The notes beneath the pieces were generated by a model. The model saw only the letters and a program-made list of their open reading frames with translations. It was not told the origin of the DNA and searched no databases. From contig JAFGHD010000117.1 of assembly GCA_016939365.1 (NCBI GenBank), positions 1 to 42,640 on the forward strand: 42,640 nt of DNA, given 5' to 3'. The translations under genes and the position numbers were made by a program. Below, piece by piece: positions 7,276-15,447 of the stretch (position 1 is its first letter; each line of letters starts with the position of its first letter). Source of the DNA: Bacteroidales bacterium. Its GTDB lineage: Bacteria > Bacteroidota > Bacteroidia > Bacteroidales > JAFGHD01.

Positions 7276-9408
7276 ATGAAAAATGCAATCACTCTGCTTG
7301 GGGTCATGATGATGGTGGTCCAACTCCATTCCCAGCCTGTTTCCCGGGAAGATGCCGTGTCGGCAGCCCGCTCATTCTGGTATGAGCATGTTCAGAGCCG
7401 GTGTCCTGTTACTCTGGAAGGCATAAAGACGGGGGCTGTTCATGAGGTTTGCCATGAAGGACGCCTGGTGTATTATGCAGTCAACCTGCATCCGGAGGGT
7501 TTTGTCATTGTTTCGGCATTCCGTGCGGTTCATCCGGTGTTTGCATACAGTTTCGGCAGCACTTATAACGAAGGAAACCAACACCCGCCATTCAAAGCGT
7601 GGATGGGGCAGTATGCAGGTCAGGTGATACATGCCATTGAAACCAATGCCGTTCCTACGTCAGTCACTGTCAGAGAGTGGGAAAGGCTCCTTCGGGGAGA
7701 TGTTTCCGCATTGAAGGTGATCCCGCAAGGGGATGAAGTGGAGCCCCTGCTGATCTCGACCTGGAACCAGGGACTGTATTACAACCAGATGTGTCCGGAT
7801 GATCCGGCCGGTCCGGGAGGGCACTGTGTTACGGGATGTGTGGCCACGGCCATGGGACAGATCTGTTATTACTTCAGACATCCCCTGACCGGCAGCGGAT
7901 CTTACACCTATACCCACCCTGAATATGGAGTGATCTCGGCCGATTTCGGAAACACGTATTACCGTTTTGAAGAGATGACCAATTCCCTCAATGAGCCTGA
8001 GCTTTCGGCAGCCACCTTGCTGTTTCACATGGGTGTGGCTGTCGATATGGATTACGGACCTGACGGGTCGGGCATGTGGAACCACAAGGCGGCTTATGCA
8101 CTGAGGACCCATTTCAGGTACTCGCCCGAAACACAATACGTTTATCGTGACAGCACTTCCCTGACGTGGGACAGCCTGATCATCGCCCACCTGGATCAGG
8201 GTATTCCGCTTTACTATGCCGGCTGGTCGGAACCCAACGTCAGCGGACATGCTTTTGTCTGTGACGGTTACCAGACACCGGATTATTTCCATTTCAACTG
8301 GGGATGGGGGGGCTCCTATGACGGGTATTTCTACCTGGACAACCTCTCCCCGGGCGGCAGCAACTTCAACCTGGCTCAGGAGCTGATCATCCATTGCTTT
8401 CCGGACACTGCATCCAACACTTATCCGGTGTATTGCAACGGTGGCGATACACTGACTGCACTCTGCGGTACGATTGACGATGGCAGCGGCCCGGCGTACC
8501 ATTACCAGAACAGCTCCAGCTGCAGCTGGCTCATCGATCCGCAGTCCACTGACGATTCAGTGACCTGTATCAAAATGGAATTCAACCGCCTGGACACGGA
8601 GCCCGCCGCTGATGTCATCACCCTTTATGACGGGCCCGACACCTCCAGTCCCGTTCTCGGCACCTATTCAGGATCGACTCTGCCGCCGGGGCAGATCACC
8701 TCGTCAGGCAACCGCGTCTTGGTGACCTTCACATCCAGCGGGAGCAACAGCTTCCCGGGATGGTTCCTCAGCTACAAAACCGACCGGCCCGTTTGGTGCG
8801 CCGGGCTGACGACACTGAGCGATCCGGAAGGCTGCTTCGGCGACGGCAGCGGCACCTTCGACTACAACAATAACAGCGCCTGCATGTGGAAGATCGATCC
8901 GCCTCCCATGAACGGCATTCAGCTCGAGTTCATACAGTTCTCAACGGAACCCGACAAGGATGTGGTGAAGGTGTATGACGGGGTGACCAACCAGCTGCTG
9001 GGTACCTTCTCAGGATATAACACCCCTCCCACGATTGTTGCCTATAACAATGGAAAACTGTTCGTTACCTTCATGAGCAATCCGTATAATACGGAGGGAG
9101 GGTTTGAAGCCTGCTACTGGGCACTGACAGACATCCCTGACACAGGAACACAGGGTGTGCCCGCCATCTTTATCACAGCAGACAGATTACAGGGATGGCT
9201 GAGAGCGGATATCTCCATCGCACGTGAACAAACACTGCATTTACGCATGATCTCCCTGCAAGGTGCTGTTCTGGCGGAAAGGCTTGCCGTCTGTCACGCC
9301 GCTGAAAACATCATAATTCTTGACATACCGCAAATCCCTCCCGGCATTTATGTCCTGCAAGTCTCAGGTACCGATTTCACCCTGAGCAGAAAAATTATTG
9401 TGAATTAG
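7276..9408 (+). CDS. Secreted C10 cysteine protease with two CUB domains and T9SS tail (paralog)
   Basis: A 710-residue paralog of the protein at 4567-6693 with the same layout. It has a signal peptide ending near LHSQ, then a prodomain (about 22-155). The C10 domain has Cys188 in TGCVATAM and His325 in SGHAFVCDGY. CUB-like domains begin at Cys387 and Cys508, and a C-terminal sorting domain ends SRKIIVN after a PPGIYVLQV strand. The tail lacks the usual VFPNP-type opening but keeps the final strands, so T9SS export is likely though less certain than for the first copy. Conservation looks higher in the peptidase and CUB parts than in the prodomain. The pair suggests duplication and divergence, perhaps with different substrates. 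Its end lies 9 bases from the convergent OmpA-family gene. Confidence 0.9.
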   Translation: MKNAITLLGVMMMVVQLHSQPVSREDAVSAARSFWYEHVQSRCPVTLEGIKTGAVHEVCHEGRLVYYAVNLHPEGFVIVSAFRAVHPVFAYSFGSTYNEGNQHPPFKAWMGQYAGQVIHAIETNAVPTSVTVREWERLLRGDVSALKVIPQGDEVEPLLISTWNQGLYYNQMCPDDPAGPGGHCVTGCVATAMGQICYYFRHPLTGSGSYTYTHPEYGVISADFGNTYYRFEEMTNSLNEPELSAATLLFHMGVAVDMDYGPDGSGMWNHKAAYALRTHFRYSPETQYVYRDSTSLTWDSLIIAHLDQGIPLYYAGWSEPNVSGHAFVCDGYQTPDYFHFNWGWGGSYDGYFYLDNLSPGGSNFNLAQELIIHCFPDTASNTYPVYCNGGDTLTALCGTIDDGSGPAYHYQNSSSCSWLIDPQSTDDSVTCIKMEFNRLDTEPAADVITLYDGPDTSSPVLGTYSGSTLPPGQITSSGNRVLVTFTSSGSNSFPGWFLSYKTDRPVWCAGLTTLSDPEGCFGDGSGTFDYNNNSACMWKIDPPPMNGIQLEFIQFSTEPDKDVVKVYDGVTNQLLGTFSGYNTPPTIVAYNNGKLFVTFMSNPYNTEGGFEACYWALTDIPDTGTQGVPAIFITADRLQGWLRADISIAREQTLHLRMISLQGAVLAERLAVCHAAENIIILDIPQIPPGIYVLQVSGTDFTLSRKIIVN

Positions 9409-9417
9409 TGGGCTGAT

Positions 9418-11460
9418 TTATCTTTCCCGGATCACGAACTCCGTTCTCCGGTTCAGTGCCCGGCCCTCTTCAGTTTCATTGGATGCGATGGGTATGGACT
9501 CTCCAAATCCCCTAAAGTCCAGCCGGGATCGGTCTAATCCGAGAAAGACGAGGTATTCCAGTACGGACCGGGCCCGGTTCTTGGATAAAACCATGTTATC
9601 CTCATCCGAGCCCACATTGTCGGTATGTCCATGGATGGCGACCTTGAAGGTGGAATTGGCCGCCAGGAACTCAAAGAACTCGTCGAGTACCATCTTCGAT
9701 TCATCCGTTAGTTCAAAGGAGTTGAACCCGAAATAGATATCGTTCAGGCGGTATGGTTCATCGATCTCGATGGGTTTCAGAGCGAGGTTGATCCGGGCAG
9801 GCTCAGAGTACCGGGGGTCGATCCTGGAGAGGTAATGCGTTTCAAATACGAATCCACGCTTTTTCACGGTCATGATATAGTCGTTCCTGAAAAGCACGGC
9901 CGCCACATATTCACCGGTCACCGTATCCACCGGTACCTGGGTGATCTTACGTGTTTCGACGTTTTTGAGCTCAATCCTTGTGTTTTTCAGTTCACGGGTG
10001 CTCACATAACTCACCTTGCCTTTCAGAAAGAGTACCTTTTCCGGTCTGGCTTTTTCGTAGAGCTCGAAATAATAGAGGTCCCATCCGCCCATTCCCTCGA
10101 ACTTGTTTGAGGCGAAATAGCCGTAATGTCCGTCGGTGCTCACGAAGAAACCGACATCATCATCGTAGGAGTTGATGGGATAGCCGATGTTGACCGGATC
10201 AGACCATGTTCCGTCATTCTTTCGTCTGGAATAGAAGATGTCGTATCCACCCAGACCCATGAGGCCGTCAGAGGAAAAATAAAGTGTCTGGCTGTCGGTG
10301 TGAATGAAAGGTGATTTTTCATTACCGGGAGTATTGACAGGAGGGCCGAGGTTTTCCGGCATGCTCCATGAACCGTTCTCTTCCCGGGTAGTCCGGTAAA
10401 TATCGTAACCTCCGGCACCCCCCGGGCGGTCACTGACAAAATAGAGTGTCTTGCCATCGGAGGTGATGCTGGGCTGCGACTCCCATGAATCTTCACGGTT
10501 CACGGTATCACCCAGATTGGTGATCTCCTCCCATACGCCGTCATTGTAAGACGAAGAGCAGATGTCGCAATTGTAATAGGTATGCCCTTTATTATACTGG
10601 CAGACCGTATAGAAGAGTTGGCGGTTGTCAATCGTAATGGTTGCTCCGCCTTCATCCTCATACCTGTTGAAGGGAAAGGGCATCTCATTGCCCGGAGCAA
10701 ATCCCCCGTTGGAATGGTTGCTGTGCATGAACCGCTCCTGGTATCTCACCCTGGGCACCAGGTCATCGCGTCCGGGCATCAGCCTGAACTTCCGTGTGAA
10801 GAAAGCCTGCTCATTGTCAGGCGAAATGATGGGAAGATATTCATCCAGATCGGTGGAAATGCCGGGTACCGCTTTCGGCTCAAAAGGCACCGGATTATTG
10901 AGCATCTCATCATAGAACCGCGAGTATTCAAGCAGGCGGATCGCCTCGTCATAGTCATCATCCGATCTGATCCTGTCCACATCATCAAGGAACCTGCTGA
11001 TGGATTCAAACGCCTGGCCGTATTCTCTGGCGCCATAATATATGCGGGAGAGATGATAATATGCATAGGGGTCATATTCGGGGCACAACTGAATCACTCT
11101 CTCGAAATATCGCCGGGCTGCATTGACATTCAGACGGCTATCATGGGTATAGATCAGGCCGAGGAGAAAGAAAGCATCGACAAATTCAGGTTCAGATTCA
11201 GTGAGTTGTGACAGCGACCGGATCGCTTCACTGAACCTCCTTTGCCGGTAATCATTGACCGCCTTCTGGTATTGCTTTTCTGAACGCTTGCTCCAGTTTT
11301 GCGGACATGGTGTCTGCTCCTGTCCGGATGCCATGCATACGATGCCCATCAAAAGGAGCACGACAATCCTCCGGAGCAATATGCTGTGTAACCGGATGAA
11401 TCCGGAAGTTCTGTCATTCTCCGAAAAACATAAGGTTTCACGGCAAATCATTCCAGTCAC
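9418..11460 (-). CDS. TPR / PD40 beta-propeller / OmpA outer-membrane protein (PorE-like architecture)
   Basis: A 680-residue envelope protein. Domains in order: hydrophobic export signal (about 29-47), TPR-like helices (about 60-175), a PD40/WD40-like propeller (about 205-460) with repeated blades such as TLYFVSDRPGGAGGYDIY and TLYFSSDGLMGLGGYDIF, a carboxypeptidase-regulatory-like beta domain (about 475-560), and an OmpA peptidoglycan-binding domain (about 570-680; HGHTDNVGS, RALNRRTEFVI). The same domain order is described for T9SS component PorE, but Bacteroidota hold many such paralogs. No convincing lipobox is visible. The GTG at 11460 overlaps the upstream stop (GTGA), suggesting coupling; ATG 11451 or a later TTG start are alternatives, since about 28 residues precede the hydrophobic segment. 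It is the last gene of the minus-strand run. Confidence 0.85.
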   Translation of the reverse strand: MTGMICRETLCFSENDRTSGFIRLHSILLRRIVVLLLMGIVCMASGQEQTPCPQNWSKRSEKQYQKAVNDYRQRRFSEAIRSLSQLTESEPEFVDAFFLLGLIYTHDSRLNVNAARRYFERVIQLCPEYDPYAYYHLSRIYYGAREYGQAFESISRFLDDVDRIRSDDDYDEAIRLLEYSRFYDEMLNNPVPFEPKAVPGISTDLDEYLPIISPDNEQAFFTRKFRLMPGRDDLVPRVRYQERFMHSNHSNGGFAPGNEMPFPFNRYEDEGGATITIDNRQLFYTVCQYNKGHTYYNCDICSSSYNDGVWEEITNLGDTVNREDSWESQPSITSDGKTLYFVSDRPGGAGGYDIYRTTREENGSWSMPENLGPPVNTPGNEKSPFIHTDSQTLYFSSDGLMGLGGYDIFYSRRKNDGTWSDPVNIGYPINSYDDDVGFFVSTDGHYGYFASNKFEGMGGWDLYYFELYEKARPEKVLFLKGKVSYVSTRELKNTRIELKNVETRKITQVPVDTVTGEYVAAVLFRNDYIMTVKKRGFVFETHYLSRIDPRYSEPARINLALKPIEIDEPYRLNDIYFGFNSFELTDESKMVLDEFFEFLAANSTFKVAIHGHTDNVGSDEDNMVLSKNRARSVLEYLVFLGLDRSRLDFRGFGESIPIASNETEEGRALNRRTEFVIRER

Positions 11461-14330
11461 TTTTGAAGCACAGCGTCGGCATTTTTACGGGCCTCACTGC
11501 GAATCCGGCCGGCTTCATTCCGGGCCTGGGTCAGGACATTGTCCGCTTCCCCGTTGGCCTTGTTGATCATGGCTGTTGCGGCATCATCCCCTTCCAGACG
11601 TATCTTCCGGGCTGACTCCTTGGCGGCTATTTCTGCCAGCATCCCTTTCTTTTTTCCCTCCTGTTCGACCTGATCCGCCCGTTTATATGCCTCGTCCTTC
11701 ACTTTTGCCGCAGCTTCAGCAGCTACATTCCTGATATTCGCCGCCTGGGTTTCCGCCTCTGCGATCAGGGCTTCGGCCTGTTTCTCAGCTTCGGCAAGGA
11801 TATGATCCGCCTTCTCCAGGGCCTCCCGGGAAAGCTCCTCCTTTTTCTGTTCAAGCTCCTCCTTCAACTGCTCCTGTACCTGGTTGACCAGGCTCTGTCC
11901 GGTCTGCTTCAGATCTGCCCTGACCTCCGGCTCCGTCAGGGTGCCACCGATATGGATATCAAAAGTGATCTGGTCACCCGGGCTGATATTGATCCCTTTG
12001 GATGCAAGGCCCGCCACCATACCGTTGACCGCCTCATTGGCTGCACTACCCATCAGTTTTCCGGGGACAGACAATTCCATCTGATACCCGATGGTCTGGT
12101 CAACGGCCGTCCAACCTCCGAGGCGGGCTACCATGCCTTCATAATTCATATCAAACGGCTGTACCAGTATCTTACCGTCCACGAACTCATAATCAAAGAG
12201 GATCTTGTCGATCACCATGCTGCGTATCTTTTCAAATTTAATGATATCTGCCAGCCTGTTCAGGGTATTCACATCCTTGATCGAGACCTGAGTGGTGGAA
12301 AGGCGGCCACCACCGTTCAAGGTGGAGAGCACCGGCATCATTTCATCGTCCAGTTCCGCTGTCATTTTCAGATTTGTGGAAAATCTGCCCTCCGTCTTTT
12401 CAGCCAACGGCGCATAGCTGGAGAATACCCTGAAGGTGTTGTACGCTTTCTGGATGTCAATATCCCTGATATCCATCAAGAAATCGAAAGAGGGAATCTG
12501 CCCTTCCGGTGTATTATAGCTTCCGTTCAGAGTCATGGCGCCATCCAGCAGGTTCATTCGGATATCCGAGAGATCCATCCGGCGGTCTCTGATCCTCACC
12601 TCGCCGGCAACATCCTCCATGACGATCTGGTCATAGATCAGCCTGTCAAGAGCTGCGGTCATCACAAAATCAATATTTGCAGGCACCTCGATCACCGAAC
12701 CCGGAACGGATGCTGTATCAACGGAAGGCTCATCAGGCAGGGATTCCGGTTCATCTCCCATCAGGGAGGTGATATCCAGATGGGTTGATTTCACCATGAG
12801 GTTCCCTTTCAGGATATCATCCCTGAGGGCATAACCCAGGTAATTCTCGAGTTTACCGCCTGCCGACAGGTCGTTTTCACCGATTTGCGCAGAAAAGCTT
12901 ACCAGGTCGAGGTAAGCCGGGGAAAAGTTCAGCTGGGCTGTTCTTATCTCAACAGGGTCGTTCACTTCAGGGGTGCTATACCGGATCCCTTCCATGAATA
13001 TGCTTCCCAGCGCCATGAACTCCTCGTAGCGTTCTTCTTCGATGTCTGAGAGATTGCCTTTGAGGGATATGTCTGCACGTATCTTTCCGGTCAGATCCTC
13101 TCCTTCCCCCATGGGATAAAACTCCCGGATGCCTCCAAGGTCAACCGAGGCCTTCAGGGCAGCCTCCAGATAGGGATCGGATATCGGGGTTGACATCCTG
13201 AAGCTGGCATAAACGGGATCATCCCCAAGCTTCAGACTGAAAACAGGCATGTCCACAATGATGTTGTCCAGGTCTCCTCCTTTGCTGGATACATTGACAT
13301 CAGCGGTGATCTCTGAAGCCGCCGCGGGGAGGCCTGGATATTGGAACATACCGTCATCCACCTTCAGATGGGCCATGAAGGATGGGTAACTCTCTCCCGA
13401 ATATAGGCCCTTAGCATTTCCGTTAAGAGAAAACCTGCCATCTGTCTTCACCAGCTCGAAATCCTTCATGTAGATGGCCGGCACCATGGAGAGGATGTCT
13501 TTGAAATCCGCAGAGGGTGCACTGAAGGTAAGGACCAGGTTGATGTCATCGTTTATCATGGATACAGATCCGTCGAAATTCAGCTCCAGTGCATTCAACG
13601 TCAGCCTGTTCTCCATGAGGGTGTAAATGGCATTCTTCAGATCCGCTTCGATCACTGCCTGATAATTGAGTTCAGCCCGGCTGAGATATTCCAATCCTTC
13701 ATAGCTGAACGTCAGCTGGCGGATAGTGGTCTGTGTCCGGAGGTGGGTCATGTCAGCCGTCAGGTCGCCATTCAACCGGTGGTTGAACCCTTGAGCCTCA
13801 ACAAGTACTCCTCCCTCCCGGTCATCGTATACAAGACAAAGTTCATTCACTGAGAGTTTTTTCAGAGTGAGCCGGAAGGAGGAAGTGGCAGCGGTGTCTG
13901 CCTCCGCGGGTTCCTCTGGCTCCGTCTCAGCAGAAGGTCTGGCGATATCGTAGTTCGCTTGTCCATCGGGCAGGACAAGGATATGCACCCTGGGATGATC
14001 CAGGACTACCCTTTGAATCTCGTATTCGTTACCCCTGAAAAGGCTGGCCAGATTGATCGATACTGCAAGTTCCCCTGCACTGAAGAGGGTGTCCTGTTCG
14101 AAATGCCCGGTGCCGGAGACGGAGAGATCCTTTACGGCCAGGGTGAAGTTAGGGAAATGCCTGAAGAAGGAAAGTCTGACAGCCGAAAAATCCACCCGGG
14201 CGTTCAGGTTCTTGTTGGCGGTGTCCTTCACTGCATCCAGTATCTTGCCCCGGAACAGGATGGGCAGCACCATACCGAGGAAAACGACCACCAGTACTAC
14301 GATCGCTGTAATTTTCAGAAACTTTTTCAT
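11457..14330 (-). CDS. AsmA-family inner-membrane protein with long C-terminal coiled coil
   Basis: A 957-residue protein of the AsmA/TamB-like group, implicated in phospholipid transport between membranes or outer-membrane assembly. An N-terminal membrane anchor (residues 1-24) is followed by the family's opening (ARVDFSAVRLSFFRHFPNFTLAVKDLSV) and long beta-rich repeats to about residue 800. The last 150 or so residues (about 805-957) differ completely: Ala/Glu/Lys/Arg-rich heptad-like helix similar in composition to ATP-synthase b or V-ATPase E stalks. AsmA proteins of other phyla usually lack this, though similar tails occur in Bacteroidota relatives. It starts 27 bases after aroC and overlaps the next gene by 4 bases. 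Confidence 0.85.
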   Translation of the reverse strand: MKKFLKITAIVVLVVVFLGMVLPILFRGKILDAVKDTANKNLNARVDFSAVRLSFFRHFPNFTLAVKDLSVSGTGHFEQDTLFSAGELAVSINLASLFRGNEYEIQRVVLDHPRVHILVLPDGQANYDIARPSAETEPEEPAEADTAATSSFRLTLKKLSVNELCLVYDDREGGVLVEAQGFNHRLNGDLTADMTHLRTQTTIRQLTFSYEGLEYLSRAELNYQAVIEADLKNAIYTLMENRLTLNALELNFDGSVSMINDDINLVLTFSAPSADFKDILSMVPAIYMKDFELVKTDGRFSLNGNAKGLYSGESYPSFMAHLKVDDGMFQYPGLPAAASEITADVNVSSKGGDLDNIIVDMPVFSLKLGDDPVYASFRMSTPISDPYLEAALKASVDLGGIREFYPMGEGEDLTGKIRADISLKGNLSDIEEERYEEFMALGSIFMEGIRYSTPEVNDPVEIRTAQLNFSPAYLDLVSFSAQIGENDLSAGGKLENYLGYALRDDILKGNLMVKSTHLDITSLMGDEPESLPDEPSVDTASVPGSVIEVPANIDFVMTAALDRLIYDQIVMEDVAGEVRIRDRRMDLSDIRMNLLDGAMTLNGSYNTPEGQIPSFDFLMDIRDIDIQKAYNTFRVFSSYAPLAEKTEGRFSTNLKMTAELDDEMMPVLSTLNGGGRLSTTQVSIKDVNTLNRLADIIKFEKIRSMVIDKILFDYEFVDGKILVQPFDMNYEGMVARLGGWTAVDQTIGYQMELSVPGKLMGSAANEAVNGMVAGLASKGINISPGDQITFDIHIGGTLTEPEVRADLKQTGQSLVNQVQEQLKEELEQKKEELSREALEKADHILAEAEKQAEALIAEAETQAANIRNVAAEAAAKVKDEAYKRADQVEQEGKKKGMLAEIAAKESARKIRLEGDDAATAMINKANGEADNVLTQARNEAGRIRSEARKNADAVLQK

Positions 14331-14357
14331 ATCGCGTTAAGGTTGAAATCTTTGGTT

Positions 14358-15446
14358 TCAATACTGCCGGTACCTGGCGAGCCGGTTTCTTTGCAGGTGG
14401 TCGGCCAGCACCAGGCATGCCATGGCTTCCACAATGGGAACGGCACGGGGCAGCACGGTAACATCATGTCTTCCTTTTCCCCTGATCAGTACCTCCTTCC
14501 CGTCACGTGATATCCCTTTCTGGTCTCTCATGAGGGTGGCGACCGGTTTAAAGGCTACCCGCATCATGATATCCTGTCCATTGGATATACCTCCCTGAAT
14601 GCCTCCTGAATAATTGCTAAGGGTCGATATTTTCCCTTCCCTGAACTCAAAGGGATCGTTATGCCGGGAGCCGGTCATCTGCGCGGCTCCGAATCCGCTT
14701 CCAGTCTCAAAGCCTTTGACGGCATTGATGCTGAGCATCGCCTTTCCCAGGTCGGCATGCAGTTTGTCGAAGACCGGTTCGCCCAGACCGGGGATCACAT
14801 TTCTGATGATGCAGACAATGATGCCACCCAGTGTATCTCCTGATTCCATAGTTTTCCGGATCAGGACGATCATTTTTTCACTGGTCCCGGGATCCGGGCA
14901 CCTGACAGGTGACCGGTCGATTTCTTCGGGAGACACATGTTCAGGTATTTCCGGCATCATGATGTCGCCGATCCGGGATACGAAAGCTGTTACGGTAATC
15001 CTTTCACCTGCAACAATCTGCCTGGCCACAGCACCGCCCACCACCCGTGAAAGTGTCTCCCTGGCTGAGGCCCTGCCTCCCCCCAACGGATCGCGGATAC
15101 CGTACTTGGCCTCATACGTGTAATCGGCGTGGGACGGCCTGTACACATCCTTCAGATGGTCATAATCTTCCGGTCTCTGGTCACGGTTGCGGATGATAAA
15201 GCCGATCGGTGTACCGAGTGTGATACCTCGGGTGATGCCGCTGAGGAACTCCACGCGATCGGCTTCTTTCCGGGCAGAAACGAGCTCCGACTGCCCGGGT
15301 CTTCTGCGGTCGAGTTCATGCTGAATGGCATCCATATCAAGTGTGAGCCCTGCAGGACAGCCTTCAATCACCCCACCTATGGCAGGTCCGTGAGATTCAC
15401 CAAAGGTGACCAGCCTGAATGCCTTGCCAAATGTATTGCCGCCCAT
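14358..15446 (-). CDS. aroC: Chorismate synthase
   Basis: AroC converts 5-enolpyruvylshikimate-3-phosphate to chorismate, the last step of the shikimate pathway, using reduced FMN. The 362-residue length is normal. Family signatures are present: the opening GNTFGKAFRLVTFGESHG, RRRPGQSE, a DPLGGGRASARET loop with catalytic Ser/Arg neighbours, and FKPVATL near the end. The ATG lies one base after the stop of the amylase gene, so translation is probably coupled. No other shikimate gene is nearby, and this housekeeping enzyme sits inside a run of envelope and secreted-protein genes. Confidence 0.97.
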   Translation of the reverse strand: MGGNTFGKAFRLVTFGESHGPAIGGVIEGCPAGLTLDMDAIQHELDRRRPGQSELVSARKEADRVEFLSGITRGITLGTPIGFIIRNRDQRPEDYDHLKDVYRPSHADYTYEAKYGIRDPLGGGRASARETLSRVVGGAVARQIVAGERITVTAFVSRIGDIMMPEIPEHVSPEEIDRSPVRCPDPGTSEKMIVLIRKTMESGDTLGGIIVCIIRNVIPGLGEPVFDKLHADLGKAMLSINAVKGFETGSGFGAAQMTGSRHNDPFEFREGKISTLSNYSGGIQGGISNGQDIMMRVAFKPVATLMRDQKGISRDGKEVLIRGKGRHDVTVLPRAVPIVEAMACLVLADHLQRNRLARYRQY

Positions 15447-15447
15447 A

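Noticed and set aside
11802-12788. 328-codon forward frame opposite the AsmA-like gene
   Set aside because: Antisense shadow; His/Gln/Arg-rich with no domain, while the reverse strand encodes a coherent AsmA-like protein.
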